From: Lachnospiraceae bacterium
GTDB lineage: Bacteria > Bacillota > Clostridia > Lachnospirales > Lachnospiraceae
Direction: 5' to 3'
Assembly (NCBI GenBank): GCA_021199655.1
Contig: JAJQHQ010000064.1
Span: 5,023 to 69,022, forward strand
Length of the DNA stretch: 64,000 bases
Below the pieces are notes generated by a model, which was given only the letters and a program-made list of their open reading frames with translations, made no database searches and was not told the origin of the DNA. The position numbers and the translations under genes were made by a program. Shown piece after piece: positions 8,859 to 18,710 of the stretch. Every line of letters starts with the position of its first letter. The first letter of the stretch is position 1.

Positions 8859-10451
8859 ATGCAGAAGACCTTTAATGTAAATGGACCATGCAGACCCGAC
8901 AGACATTATATGGTGAATCTTGAATCGAGGCTTGCAGCCATTCGGAAGATGGTTTCAGAAGGAAAATATTTTACAATCAATCGCGCAAGACAGTATGGAA
9001 AAACAACAACTCTTCGTGCACTGGTGAATGACCTGTGGAATGATTTTACCGTATTGAGTCTTGACTTCCAGAGAATTGAGACGGCTGAGTATGAATCAGG
9101 CAGTTCATTTGTGCGGGCGATGGCTCGTGAAATCTGCAAACGATTCAGGCAGATTGAGCAGGTGCCGGACGAGGTCAGGGAAAAAATGACTGAGCTTTCA
9201 GAAGATACGGGGCGGGTCGTACGTATGGCAGAGCTTTTTTCCTGCTTTAGCGAATGGTGTGAAAAAGCAGAAAGACCGCTTGTATTAATCATAGATGAGG
9301 TGGACACGGCTGCAAACAATCAGGTGTTTCTGGATTTTCTTGCACAGCTGCGGGCAGCTTATCTTGACAGCGATGTTACGCCGGCATTTCAGTCTGTAAT
9401 ACTTGCAGGGGTCTATGATGTTCGAAGCATAAAAAGGAAGATACGCGATGACAGCAGCCACATGGAAAACAGCCCATGGAACATTGCAGCAGATTTTTTA
9501 GTGGATATGAGTTTTTCTGTCGGAGATATTTCCGGGATGCTCGAAGATTATGAGAGAGATTATCATACGGGGATGGATGTCTCACAGATAGCTTCATTGC
9601 TTTATGATTATACATCCGGCTATCCCTATCTGGTATCCCGGCTTTGCAGCTTTATGGATGAGAGACTTCCGCAAACCGGGCAGTTTTCGGATAAAAAAGA
9701 AGCATGGACAAAAAGAGGGCTGCTTTCAGCGGTGAAAATGCTTCTGGAGGATGAGAATCCCCTGTTTGAGTCACTGAATAGTAAATTAAAGGCTTTTCCT
9801 GAATTGAACGCTGTAATTGCGAGGCTCCTTTTTCAGGGGCAGAGCATTGCCTACAATGCGGATGATCCTGCAATGAAAGATGCAAGAATGTTTGGATTTG
9901 TGAAAGTGAAGAATTCTACGATCCAAATAGCAAACCGAATTTTTGAAAACCGTCTGTATAATCAGTATTTGCTGGATTATAAAGACCAGAACAGCGAGGT
10001 TTATATGGAAAGCTCGCGTCAGAAAAGCTGTTTTATTATCAATGGCTTTTTGAATATGCGGCTGGTTTTGGAAAAGTTTGTTGAAACTTTCGATTTTCTG
10101 TACGGGGATCGTGATGCGACCTTTTTAGAGGAGGAAGGCAGAAGATATTTTATGCTTTTCCTGCGTCCAATCATCAATGGAGAAGGAAATTGTTATGTGG
10201 AGCCGGAGACGAGAAATCGTGAACGAATGGATCTGGTGATTGATTACCATGGAGAACAATATGTCTGCGAATTGAAGATCTGGCATGGAAACGCATACAA
10301 TGAACGCGGAGAGAGGCAGCTTATGGACTATCTCGATTACTTTCATCTGGAAAAAGGATATATGCTGAGTTTTAATTTTAACCGGGAAAAAAGTATTGGA
10401 GTTCAGGAAATAGTGATAGGGAATAAGCTGCTTATTGAGGCGGTTGTATAG
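8859..10451 (+). CDS. AAA-like ATPase with C-terminal PD-(D/E)XK nuclease-like domain
   Basis: P-loop-like NRARQYGKTTTLRAL, Walker B LVLIIDEVD, C-terminal RMDLVIDYHGEQYVCELKIW; RBS GGGAGGTGAG. Confidence 0.8.
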   Translation: MQKTFNVNGPCRPDRHYMVNLESRLAAIRKMVSEGKYFTINRARQYGKTTTLRALVNDLWNDFTVLSLDFQRIETAEYESGSSFVRAMAREICKRFRQIEQVPDEVREKMTELSEDTGRVVRMAELFSCFSEWCEKAERPLVLIIDEVDTAANNQVFLDFLAQLRAAYLDSDVTPAFQSVILAGVYDVRSIKRKIRDDSSHMENSPWNIAADFLVDMSFSVGDISGMLEDYERDYHTGMDVSQIASLLYDYTSGYPYLVSRLCSFMDERLPQTGQFSDKKEAWTKRGLLSAVKMLLEDENPLFESLNSKLKAFPELNAVIARLLFQGQSIAYNADDPAMKDARMFGFVKVKNSTIQIANRIFENRLYNQYLLDYKDQNSEVYMESSRQKSCFIINGFLNMRLVLEKFVETFDFLYGDRDATFLEEEGRRYFMLFLRPIINGEGNCYVEPETRNRERMDLVIDYHGEQYVCELKIWHGNAYNERGERQLMDYLDYFHLEKGYMLSFNFNREKSIGVQEIVIGNKLLIEAVV

Positions 10452-10563
10452 GATTTTTAAGGTTTTCTCTTTGCACCGGATGCGAGGCTGCGCAAACAGC
10501 CCTTCTTTGCGCGTCTGTGTGCATTATTAATTATAAAAAACTGTGAATCAGGAGGAAAAGAAA

Positions 10564-11676
10564 ATGGGAAAATTAGGTTTTGGTCTGATGCGTCTGCCGC
10601 AGTTGAATGCGGACGATCCGAAGAGTATTGACAGGGAGCAGGTCTGTCGGATGGCGGATCGGTTCCTGGAGCGCGGATTTACATACTTTGACACCGCGTA
10701 CATGTATCACGACCACGAGAGTGAGCGCGCGGTGAAGGATGTGATCACAAAGCGTTATCCGCGGGACAGTTATACGCTGGCGACCAAGCTGCCGCTTTTC
10801 CAGCTGGAAAAAGCGGAGGATATGGAGCGCATCTTTAATGAGCAGCTGGAGAAGACCGGCGAGGAATATTTTGATTATTATCTTCTGCATGCGCTGGGCG
10901 GAGACCGCTATGAAAGTGTGCAGCAGATGGGCTGCTTTGACTTTATCGCGCAGAAAAAAGCGGAGGGTAAGGTGCGGCATATCGGGTTTTCCTTCCACGA
11001 CAAGGCGGAGGTGCTCGACCGGATTCTGAACGATCATCCGGAGGTGGAGTTTGTACAGCTGCAGCTGAACTACCTCGACTGGGAGAGCAAGGATGTGCAG
11101 TCCCGCAAGTGCTACGAGACCGCGGTAAAGCATGGCAAGAAGGTCGTTGTCATGGAGCCGGTCAAGGGCGGTACGCTCGCGAAGCTGCCTGCGAAGGCGG
11201 AGGAGCTGTTAAGAAACGTTCATCCGGACTGGTCGAATGCCTCCTGGGCCATCCGTTTTGCTGCAAGTCTGGAAAATGTGATGATCGTCTTAAGCGGAAT
11301 GTCGTCCATGGAACAGATGGAGGACAACAGCGGCTATATGCAGGATATGGAGCCGCTTACCGAAGAAGAGAAGCAGCTTCTTCTGCATGACGTAGTGGAT
11401 ATCATTCATGAGGCGGCGAAGATTCCGTGTACGGCCTGCCGTTACTGTGTAGAAGGCTGCCCGATGAACATCGCGATTCCGGATTATTTCGCGCTTTACA
11501 ACGCGGAGCAGGAAGACAAGGGAGATCCGGCGCATAAGGAACGCTATGCAGAGCTTTCCAAAGAGCATGGTAAGGCGTCCGACTGCGTGGAATGCGGACA
11601 GTGCGAGGGCGTATGTCCGCAGCATCTGCCGGTGACGGAGTGGCTGAAGAAGACAGCGAAGATATTTGAAAGATAA
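10564..11676 (+). CDS. aldo/keto reductase with 4Fe-4S binding domain
   Basis: MGKLGFGLMRLPQLN, YFDTAYMYHDHESE; CTACRYCVEGCPMNI and CVECGQCEGVCPQHL. Confidence 0.9.
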   Translation: MGKLGFGLMRLPQLNADDPKSIDREQVCRMADRFLERGFTYFDTAYMYHDHESERAVKDVITKRYPRDSYTLATKLPLFQLEKAEDMERIFNEQLEKTGEEYFDYYLLHALGGDRYESVQQMGCFDFIAQKKAEGKVRHIGFSFHDKAEVLDRILNDHPEVEFVQLQLNYLDWESKDVQSRKCYETAVKHGKKVVVMEPVKGGTLAKLPAKAEELLRNVHPDWSNASWAIRFAASLENVMIVLSGMSSMEQMEDNSGYMQDMEPLTEEEKQLLLHDVVDIIHEAAKIPCTACRYCVEGCPMNIAIPDYFALYNAEQEDKGDPAHKERYAELSKEHGKASDCVECGQCEGVCPQHLPVTEWLKKTAKIFER

Positions 11677-11680
11677 ATAG

Positions 11681-11866
11681 CAGTTCAGAACGGCAGGCCA
11701 CAGACCGCCTTCTACGAAGGCTATATGGGCGTCTACGCTACCGCTTCGGTCGGTGCTAAACGCGTGCCACTGGCACGCAGCACCCGCCCATCCCGAAAAG
11801 AAAAGACAGCCTTTAGCAGATAAATCTGCTCAGTCTGTCTTTTCTTTTCGATGCTGTTCTGAACTG
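11681..11866. repeat. MITE-like/palindromic intergenic element bounded by 11-bp inverted repeats
   Basis: CAGTTCAGAAC (11681-11691) / GTTCTGAACTG (11856-11866); internal 16-bp perfect stem CGAAAAGAAAAGACAG (11794-11809)/CTGTCTTTTCTTTTCG (11835-11850) and hairpin 11752-11784. Confidence 0.65.
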
Positions 11867-12091
11867 TTTTAATAAAATCTACACAATAGTGTAAAAATAT
11901 CGAACGAAAATGCAAATGAAATTTGTGTAAAAATGCTAAAATAAGTGAAAAGCGGATTCGAATATTTTGATAAATAGACAAATCTGCAAAAGAAGGATGG
12001 CCTGCCGCAGCTGTGAAGAAACAGAATGGTCCAAAATACGGAACAGCTGCGGTTCTGTCATTTTCATTATCAAAATTAAGGAGGAAGAATT

Positions 12092-13327
12092 ATGAACGCG
12101 AAGAAGATTCTCAGTGTGGCGGTTGCTTCTGCCATGGTTGTCGGCGTGGTTCCGGCAGCTGCTTCCGCGGAAGAGGGCGTGACGATTACTTACTGGTCAA
12201 TGTGGTCTGAGGGTGAGAGCCAGGCGATTGCGATCCAGGAGATCATTGATGATTATGAGGCAGCTACCGGAGTAACGGTAAATGTGGAGTGGAAGGGCCG
12301 CGACATCACGACCCTGATCGCTGCGTCTCTGGATGCAGGCGAGACGATTGATCTGTATGAAGACGATTTCCAGAGACTTTCTCAGACCTTCGGGGACTAT
12401 GCGCTGGATCTGACCGAGATGGCGGAAGCGGTGGATTACGCGAGCCTTTCTAACACGGCGCTTACCTCTGCGGTTACGGGATGGGCAGACGGCTCTCTTG
12501 CGTGTCTGCCTTATCAGCCGTATATTTCCGGTATTTTCTACAACAAAGCGATCTTTGAAGAGGTTGGCGTAGAGGAGCCGACGACCTGGGAGGAATTCCT
12601 TGAAGTCTGCCAGGCGATCAAGGACGCGGGCTACACACCGCTGACACTGGACGATGCTTATATCAATCTGAATCTTGGCTATCATCTGGCAAGATATCTC
12701 GGACAGGACGGCGTAAAAGAAGTCGTGAACAACGGCGACTGGGCTGAGAATGAAGCTGTTCTGAAGATGGCTGAGGATATGCAGACACTTGTAGACAACG
12801 GTTATCTTTCCGAGTATGCGCCGGGCGCATATCCGGAAGGCGAGAATGAAGTCGGTTATGGCGAGACCGCTATGGTGGTAAATGCGTCTTGGGTACCGGC
12901 TGAGATCGAAGGCAACACAGATTCTGACCTGGAGTGGGGCATGTTCTCTTATCCGGCAGTTGACGGCGGCGTAGACGGCACGGAAGCGATGATGGTAGGC
13001 GCACAGGGTATCTCCGTGAGCGCGAATTCCGAGCATGCGCAGGAAGCGTTTGATCTGGCGCTGGCAATCGTGAGCGGAGAGGGCGATGCGGCTCTTTCTG
13101 CAGCGACGGATTCCATTCCGGCAGACCCGAACAATACCGAGTGGCCGGAACTTCTGGCGAACTGCAAGGCTGCTTTCGATGCGGCTACCACAAGCTATGA
13201 GTGGGATTGCGGAATCGACGACAATGCAGATATGACAGAAACGATTCAGGAAGCCGGTGCACAGCTCTTTGCAGGGTCGATCACTGCGCAGGAGTTTGTA
13301 GACACACTGGAGGCAGCGAGCAACTAA
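12092..13327 (+). CDS. carbohydrate ABC transporter substrate-binding protein
   Basis: Signal peptide ending AAASA-EE, then VTITYWSMWSEGESQAIAIQEIIDDYE; followed by permeases. Confidence 0.88.
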   Translation: MNAKKILSVAVASAMVVGVVPAAASAEEGVTITYWSMWSEGESQAIAIQEIIDDYEAATGVTVNVEWKGRDITTLIAASLDAGETIDLYEDDFQRLSQTFGDYALDLTEMAEAVDYASLSNTALTSAVTGWADGSLACLPYQPYISGIFYNKAIFEEVGVEEPTTWEEFLEVCQAIKDAGYTPLTLDDAYINLNLGYHLARYLGQDGVKEVVNNGDWAENEAVLKMAEDMQTLVDNGYLSEYAPGAYPEGENEVGYGETAMVVNASWVPAEIEGNTDSDLEWGMFSYPAVDGGVDGTEAMMVGAQGISVSANSEHAQEAFDLALAIVSGEGDAALSAATDSIPADPNNTEWPELLANCKAAFDAATTSYEWDCGIDDNADMTETIQEAGAQLFAGSITAQEFVDTLEAASN

Positions 13328-13408
13328 TAAACAGTAGTAGAATTGTAACTGTGAAGGTACTGAACAGGAACAGGTACTGAACAGTTACGCAGGATTATGC
13401 TGCATCAG

Positions 13409-13440
13409 GGGGCTGCGGTCAGATTTTCGCAGCCCCTTTC
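13409..13440 (+). terminator. rho-independent terminator/attenuator between binding protein and permease
   Basis: GGGGCTGCG-N10-CGCAGCCCC followed by TTTC. Confidence 0.75.
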
Positions 13441-13629
13441 CTGTATGTGGGCGTTTTCATTCTGCGCGTTGTCAGTCAGACCGATGCCAGAGCAATATAT
13501 AGCCTCAGACATCCACAGACAGATGGTAAAAAGTCAACGTGGCTGTGGTGGATGCTGCGGCGTAATGCCTGGCGGGGGTCTGCCTTGTATTCGCGCAGGC
13601 AGGAAACATGCTGCGAAGGAGGACTTCAT

Positions 13630-14532
13630 ATGAAGAAGAATAAGAAAATGATGGTCATTTTTTTGACACCGGCACTGCTGATTTTTTCCATCGTCTTTAT
13701 CTATCCGGTCATCCGGACCGTGCTGATGAGCTTTTTCGCAGTAGAACGCCCGAGTACGGCCATTTCGGAATGGGATTTTACCGGACTGGGGAATTATCTG
13801 AATATTTTCTCCAAGAATACATTCTGGCGGTCCATGCGGAACCTGCTTACGATCTGGGGCGTCGGAGGGATCGCGACGATGATCCTGTCGCTGCTGTTTG
13901 CCGTGATACTGACGAGCGGGATCCGTTTTAAATCGTTTTTCCGGGCTGTGATCTATATGCCGAACGTAGTCAGTGCGGTCGCCCTGGCAGCGATGTGGAT
14001 GTATTATGTATTCAGCGAGCGCTATGGACTTCTGCATAACTTTTTCGGCGCGCTGGGACTTACCTCCCTCTCAAAGATCAAGTGGCTGGGCACGGACATG
14101 AAGCTCTGGGCGATGATCATCGCCTTCGTCTTCGGCGCTGTCGGATACTATATGCTGATCTGGATCAGCGGTATCGAGAAGATTCCGCAGGATCTGTTTG
14201 AGGCGGCGACGATTGACGGCGCGGGCAAGATCAAACAGTTCCGCTACATCACCATGCCGCTTCTGAAGGGTACGCTGAAGATGAATCTGACGTTCTGGAG
14301 CGTGAACGCGGTCGCGTTTTTCGTCTGGTCGAAGATGTTCTCGCCGGTGACTTCCGAGAACAGTACGATCGTGCCGATGATCTATATGTATGATCTGGTA
14401 TTCGGCAGCAAAACGATCACCGAGACGGATGCGGGTGCGGGTGCCGCGATCGGCTGTGTGCTGGCCCTGTGTGTGCTGCTGATATTCTTCCTGATGAACC
14501 ATCTGATCAAAGATGATGATCTGGAATATTAG
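13630..14532 (+). CDS. sugar ABC transporter permease (MalF type)
   Basis: MKKNKKMMVIFLTPALLIFSIVFIYPVIRTV; EAATIDGAGKIKQFRYITMPLL EAA loop. Confidence 0.88.
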   Translation: MKKNKKMMVIFLTPALLIFSIVFIYPVIRTVLMSFFAVERPSTAISEWDFTGLGNYLNIFSKNTFWRSMRNLLTIWGVGGIATMILSLLFAVILTSGIRFKSFFRAVIYMPNVVSAVALAAMWMYYVFSERYGLLHNFFGALGLTSLSKIKWLGTDMKLWAMIIAFVFGAVGYYMLIWISGIEKIPQDLFEAATIDGAGKIKQFRYITMPLLKGTLKMNLTFWSVNAVAFFVWSKMFSPVTSENSTIVPMIYMYDLVFGSKTITETDAGAGAAIGCVLALCVLLIFFLMNHLIKDDDLEY

Positions 14533-14610
14533 AAGGGAGGGGCAGAAGATGGCATTTCGGAAAAAGACAAAAGAAAAAAATATCACGAGCCGTTCAACTG
14601 GCGGAAGGAA

Positions 14611-15444
14611 GTGCGGCTGCTTCCCGGATATATTCTGCTTCTGATCTGGCTGGTATTTACCGTATCGATGGTGGGCTGGATCCTGGCTGCGAGCCTTTCG
14701 ACCTCCGGCTCGATTTTTAAAGGAGAAGTATTCAAATCGCTCCTGTCCGGCTTTAGCAACTGGCATTTTGAAAACTATGTCACGGCGTGGACGACCCAGC
14801 ATGTCTCGGTCTATTTCATGAACTCGCTGCTGTATGCCACCTCGTCCATGATCCTGCTGATCCTGGTCTGTGCTCCGGCAGCCTATGTGCTTGCACGCTT
14901 TACATTTTTAGGGAACGGCGTGATCAAGACCAGCTTCGTGACGGCGATGAGCCTGCCGCAGATCATGATCATCCTGCCGCTGCTTTCCATCACGACCAGA
15001 CTTCATCTGACCGGAAGCAGAGTGCTGCTGATCTTTCTGTATGTGGCGATCAATATTCCCTATACAACGACGTTCCTGATCAACTTTTTCGCGACGCTCT
15101 CGCGGGCATACGAGGAGGCCGCGGCGATTGACGGGTGTTCCCCGATCATGACCTTCTGGCGGATCATGTTTCCGCTGGCGCAGCCCGGTATCGTGACGGT
15201 CAGTATTTTCAATTTTCTGTCCATCTGGAACGAATATTTTATGTCTCTCGTATTCGCAAGTACAGATTCGAAGCGTTCGGTCGGTGTCGGACTTTATACG
15301 ATCATCAGCGCACTGAAGCAGACGGGAGATTACGGCGGTCTGTTTGCGGCAGTCATGATCGTGTTCCTGCCGACATTTATCCTCTATCTGCTGCTCTCAG
15401 AGAAGATTATCGCGGGCGTCACCGGCGGCGGTGTGAAAGGATAA
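14611..15444 (+). CDS. carbohydrate ABC transporter permease (MalG type); 5' end probably begins at ATG 14549 in another frame (see findings)
   Basis: EEAAAIDGCSPIMTFWRIMFPLAQPG EAA loop; in-frame upstream KYHEPFNWRKEVRLLPGY lacks an ATG. Confidence 0.85.
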   Translation: MRLLPGYILLLIWLVFTVSMVGWILAASLSTSGSIFKGEVFKSLLSGFSNWHFENYVTAWTTQHVSVYFMNSLLYATSSMILLILVCAPAAYVLARFTFLGNGVIKTSFVTAMSLPQIMIILPLLSITTRLHLTGSRVLLIFLYVAINIPYTTTFLINFFATLSRAYEEAAAIDGCSPIMTFWRIMFPLAQPGIVTVSIFNFLSIWNEYFMSLVFASTDSKRSVGVGLYTIISALKQTGDYGGLFAAVMIVFLPTFILYLLLSEKIIAGVTGGGVKG

Positions 15445-15454
15445 GGCGGTAATC

Positions 15455-16399
15455 ATGGCATATGAGAGAATTGCGCTGCATGCGGATATTGAGGTAAGTG
15501 CGCTTTATACGGTTCATTATTTTGAATACCGCAGTGATTTTGACTTTCCGGGAGAACGGCATGATTTCTGGGAATTTCAGTACCTGGACAAAGGAAACGC
15601 GGTGGTCAGGACAGATAATGGCAGCTATCTTCTTGGCCGCGGACAGGTGATCTTTCATAAACCGAATGAATTTCATACACTGAGCGCGGCGGAAAAAAGT
15701 GCGCCGATCGTCATCGTGGTTTCTTTTGAATGCCATTCTCCGGCCATGAATTTTTTTGATAGCCGGATCCTGACGCTTTCGGACGCAGAACGGGATCTTC
15801 TGGGACAGCTGGTGGCGGAGGCAAGGCACTGTCTTGCCTCGCCTCTGGACGACCCGTACCTGCAGAAGATGCAGACCCGTCCGGACAGCATGTTCGGGGC
15901 TCAGCAGCTGGTGAGCATGTATCTGGAGCAGCTGCTGATCTCCCTGATCCGCCGCAACACGATCCCGCAGCTTTCGGTGATCCTGCCGCAGATGAACGCG
16001 AAGACCATGTCCGGGACATATGGCAAAATCCTGTATTATCTGGAGGAACATGTGCGGGAGACTCTGACGATCGCGCAGATCTGTCATGACAACCTGATCG
16101 GGCGTTCACAGCTGCAGGCCATGTTCCGGGAGCAGAATGGCTGCGGCGTGATCCAGGTTTTTCTGCAGATGAAGACAGAGTATGCGAAACAGCTGATCCG
16201 GGAAAATCAGATGAACTTTACGCAGATTTCTGAATTTCTCGGCTATTCCTCTGTACACTATTTTTCCAGACAGTTTAAAACGATTACGAAAATGACGCCG
16301 TCGGAGTATTCTTCTTCGATTCAGGCGCGTTCGGAGCGAAGCCGGGAGAATCCGCAGACAGTATCTGCTGCAGATTCTTTTAACACCGGCATCACATGA
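15455..16399 (+). CDS. AraC family transcriptional regulator with N-terminal cupin-like domain
   Basis: C-terminal double HTH ending TQISEFLGYSSVHYFSRQFKTITKMTPSEY. Confidence 0.88.
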   Translation: MAYERIALHADIEVSALYTVHYFEYRSDFDFPGERHDFWEFQYLDKGNAVVRTDNGSYLLGRGQVIFHKPNEFHTLSAAEKSAPIVIVVSFECHSPAMNFFDSRILTLSDAERDLLGQLVAEARHCLASPLDDPYLQKMQTRPDSMFGAQQLVSMYLEQLLISLIRRNTIPQLSVILPQMNAKTMSGTYGKILYYLEEHVRETLTIAQICHDNLIGRSQLQAMFREQNGCGVIQVFLQMKTEYAKQLIRENQMNFTQISEFLGYSSVHYFSRQFKTITKMTPSEYSSSIQARSERSRENPQTVSAADSFNTGIT

Positions 16400-16530
16400 T
16401 TTGAAAGACAAAAGGCAGGATAAAAGACAGGACAATAGACAGGATAACTGGCAGGACAACAGGTACTGCGAAGTACGGTCTGAATGGTTACCTGGTATTC
16501 TACAGAAACAAACACGAGGGAGGAGACAGA

Positions 16531-18693
16531 ATGAATAAGGGCACAGGACGGGTAACGCTTCCGAGTGAGGCACATTTCCTTAACGAAACGAAAGAGATCA
16601 TGGAGAAATGGGGCGCGGACGCGCTCCGTGACAGCGACGGAACGAAGCTGGACGACGACTTAAAAGCGCTGGACGCGAAGATCTACACGACTTATTTTGT
16701 GGCGCGCGGGCACAATGCTTTTGCCGAAAAGCATATGGAGGAATGCCAGCAGCTTTACCTGATGTCGAAGCGCTGCACGGCGGTCGGTGAGCAGCTTGCC
16801 ATCTGTTTTATGGACGGATATTTTCAGGAGCAGGTGATTCCGGATTATCTTCACGACCCCAAAAAGTGGTGGGAGGTCATCGACCGGACAACGGGGGCGG
16901 TCGTCCCTGCGGATTCCTGGGAACTGGATACCAAAAAACATCTGATCACGGTCGAGACGGTCCCGTTTCATGAATATACGGTGTCGTTTCTGGTATATGC
17001 CATCTGGGATCCGACGCAGATGTATAACCACATCACCAATGACTGGGGTGAGAAGCCGCATGAGATTCCGTTTGATGTGAGAGGGGACAGCTCCTGGAGC
17101 TTTGCGAAGGAATATCTGGTGCAGTGGCTGAAGGACAATCCCGCGACCGATGTGGTGCGTTTTACCACGTTTTTTTACCATTTTACCCTTGTCTTCAATG
17201 ACCGGAAAAAAGAAAAATTCGTAGACTGGTTCGGCTACGGGGCGACGGTATCCGTGCAGGCGCTGGAGGAATTCGAGCGGGAATACGGCTACGCGCTGCG
17301 CCCGGAGAACATCGTGGACAACGGATATTACAATTCCACATTCCGGATTCCGAGCCCGCAGTATCTGGACTATATGGATTTTGTGCAGCGGTTTGTCGCG
17401 AAGAAGGCAAAAGAGCTGGTGGACCTCGTGCATGAGGCGGGGCGTGAGGCGATGATGTTTCTCGGCGACAACTGGATCGGGACAGAACCCTATGGAAAAT
17501 ATTTTGGCGAAATCGGGCTGGACGCGGTGGTTGGCAGCGTCGGCGGCGGCGTGAGTCTGCGTCTGATCTCGGAAATCCCGCATGTAAAATATACGGAAGG
17601 ACGCTTTCTGCCCTATTTCTTCCCGGATACTTTTTACGAGGGGAACGACCCGGTGCCGGAAGCAATGAAGGACTGGATCACGGCAAGGCGCGCGATCATG
17701 CGCAAACCGGTCGACCGGATCGGATACGGCGGTTATTTAAGCCTGGCGTACAAATTTCCTGACTTTGTGGACTATATCGCGAAGGTGACGGATGAGTTCC
17801 GTCTCATTTATGAGAATATCCATGGAAAACGCCCTTACAGCGGCCTGAAGGTGGCCGTACTGAACGCCTGGGGCGCGCTCCGTTCCTGGCAGCCGTATAT
17901 GGTAGCGCATGAGCTCCGCTATAAGCAATGCTACTCTTATATGGGAATCCTGGAGAGCTTAAGCGGGATGGCGGTGGACGTCTCATTTTTGAGTTTCCGG
18001 GATATCCGGGAAAACGGGATTCCGGAGGACATCGACGTCATTATCAATGCCGGCGACGCGATGACGGCGTTTTCCGGCGGCGAGGAGTGGCTGGATGAAA
18101 CGCTGGTCACGGCCCTTCGCGCATGGGTATACCGCGGCGGCGGATTTATTGGCGTCGGAGAGCCGACCGCCTGCCACGCCAACGGGCGGTTTTTCCAGCT
18201 CGCGGATGTGTTGGGCGTGGATAAGGAGCTTGGCTTTACGCTCTCGACAGACAAGTATTTTACGGAAGAACAGACGAACCATTTTGTCCGCAGAGACCGG
18301 ACGGAGCCCTTTGATTTTGGCGAAAGCATGAGAAATATCTATGCGCTCGATGAGACGACAGAGATCATTGAGTATTCGAACGGCGAGGTGCACGCGGCCG
18401 CGCACCCGTACGGGAAAGGATGCGGCGTCTATCTGGCGGGACTTCCGTACAGCTTCGCGAACACGCGGCTGCTGCTTCGCGCGCTCTATTACGCGTCGCA
18501 GCGGACGGAGGAGCTTACTCGCTGGTATTCCTCCAACCCGGCCTGCGAAGTGCACGCGTATCCGGAGGCCGGAAAATACGCGGTGCTGAACAATACCCCG
18601 GTGCCGCAGGAGACAAAGGTGTGCGACGGAGAACACTGGGTGGACTGCCGCCTGGATGAGGGAGAGATCATCTGGAGTACGTTTGAGGCGTGA
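16531..18693 (+). CDS. gnpA: 1,3-beta-galactosyl-N-acetylhexosamine phosphorylase (GH112)
   Basis: GRVTLPSEAHFLNETKEIMEKWGADALRDSDGT and EVIDRTTGAVVPADSWELD are characteristic; ~720 aa; next to NahK-like kinase. Confidence 0.93.
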   Translation: MNKGTGRVTLPSEAHFLNETKEIMEKWGADALRDSDGTKLDDDLKALDAKIYTTYFVARGHNAFAEKHMEECQQLYLMSKRCTAVGEQLAICFMDGYFQEQVIPDYLHDPKKWWEVIDRTTGAVVPADSWELDTKKHLITVETVPFHEYTVSFLVYAIWDPTQMYNHITNDWGEKPHEIPFDVRGDSSWSFAKEYLVQWLKDNPATDVVRFTTFFYHFTLVFNDRKKEKFVDWFGYGATVSVQALEEFEREYGYALRPENIVDNGYYNSTFRIPSPQYLDYMDFVQRFVAKKAKELVDLVHEAGREAMMFLGDNWIGTEPYGKYFGEIGLDAVVGSVGGGVSLRLISEIPHVKYTEGRFLPYFFPDTFYEGNDPVPEAMKDWITARRAIMRKPVDRIGYGGYLSLAYKFPDFVDYIAKVTDEFRLIYENIHGKRPYSGLKVAVLNAWGALRSWQPYMVAHELRYKQCYSYMGILESLSGMAVDVSFLSFRDIRENGIPEDIDVIINAGDAMTAFSGGEEWLDETLVTALRAWVYRGGGFIGVGEPTACHANGRFFQLADVLGVDKELGFTLSTDKYFTEEQTNHFVRRDRTEPFDFGESMRNIYALDETTEIIEYSNGEVHAAAHPYGKGCGVYLAGLPYSFANTRLLLRALYYASQRTEELTRWYSSNPACEVHAYPEAGKYAVLNNTPVPQETKVCDGEHWVDCRLDEGEIIWSTFEA

Positions 18694-18710
18694 TATCGGA
18701 GGAAGGGTTC

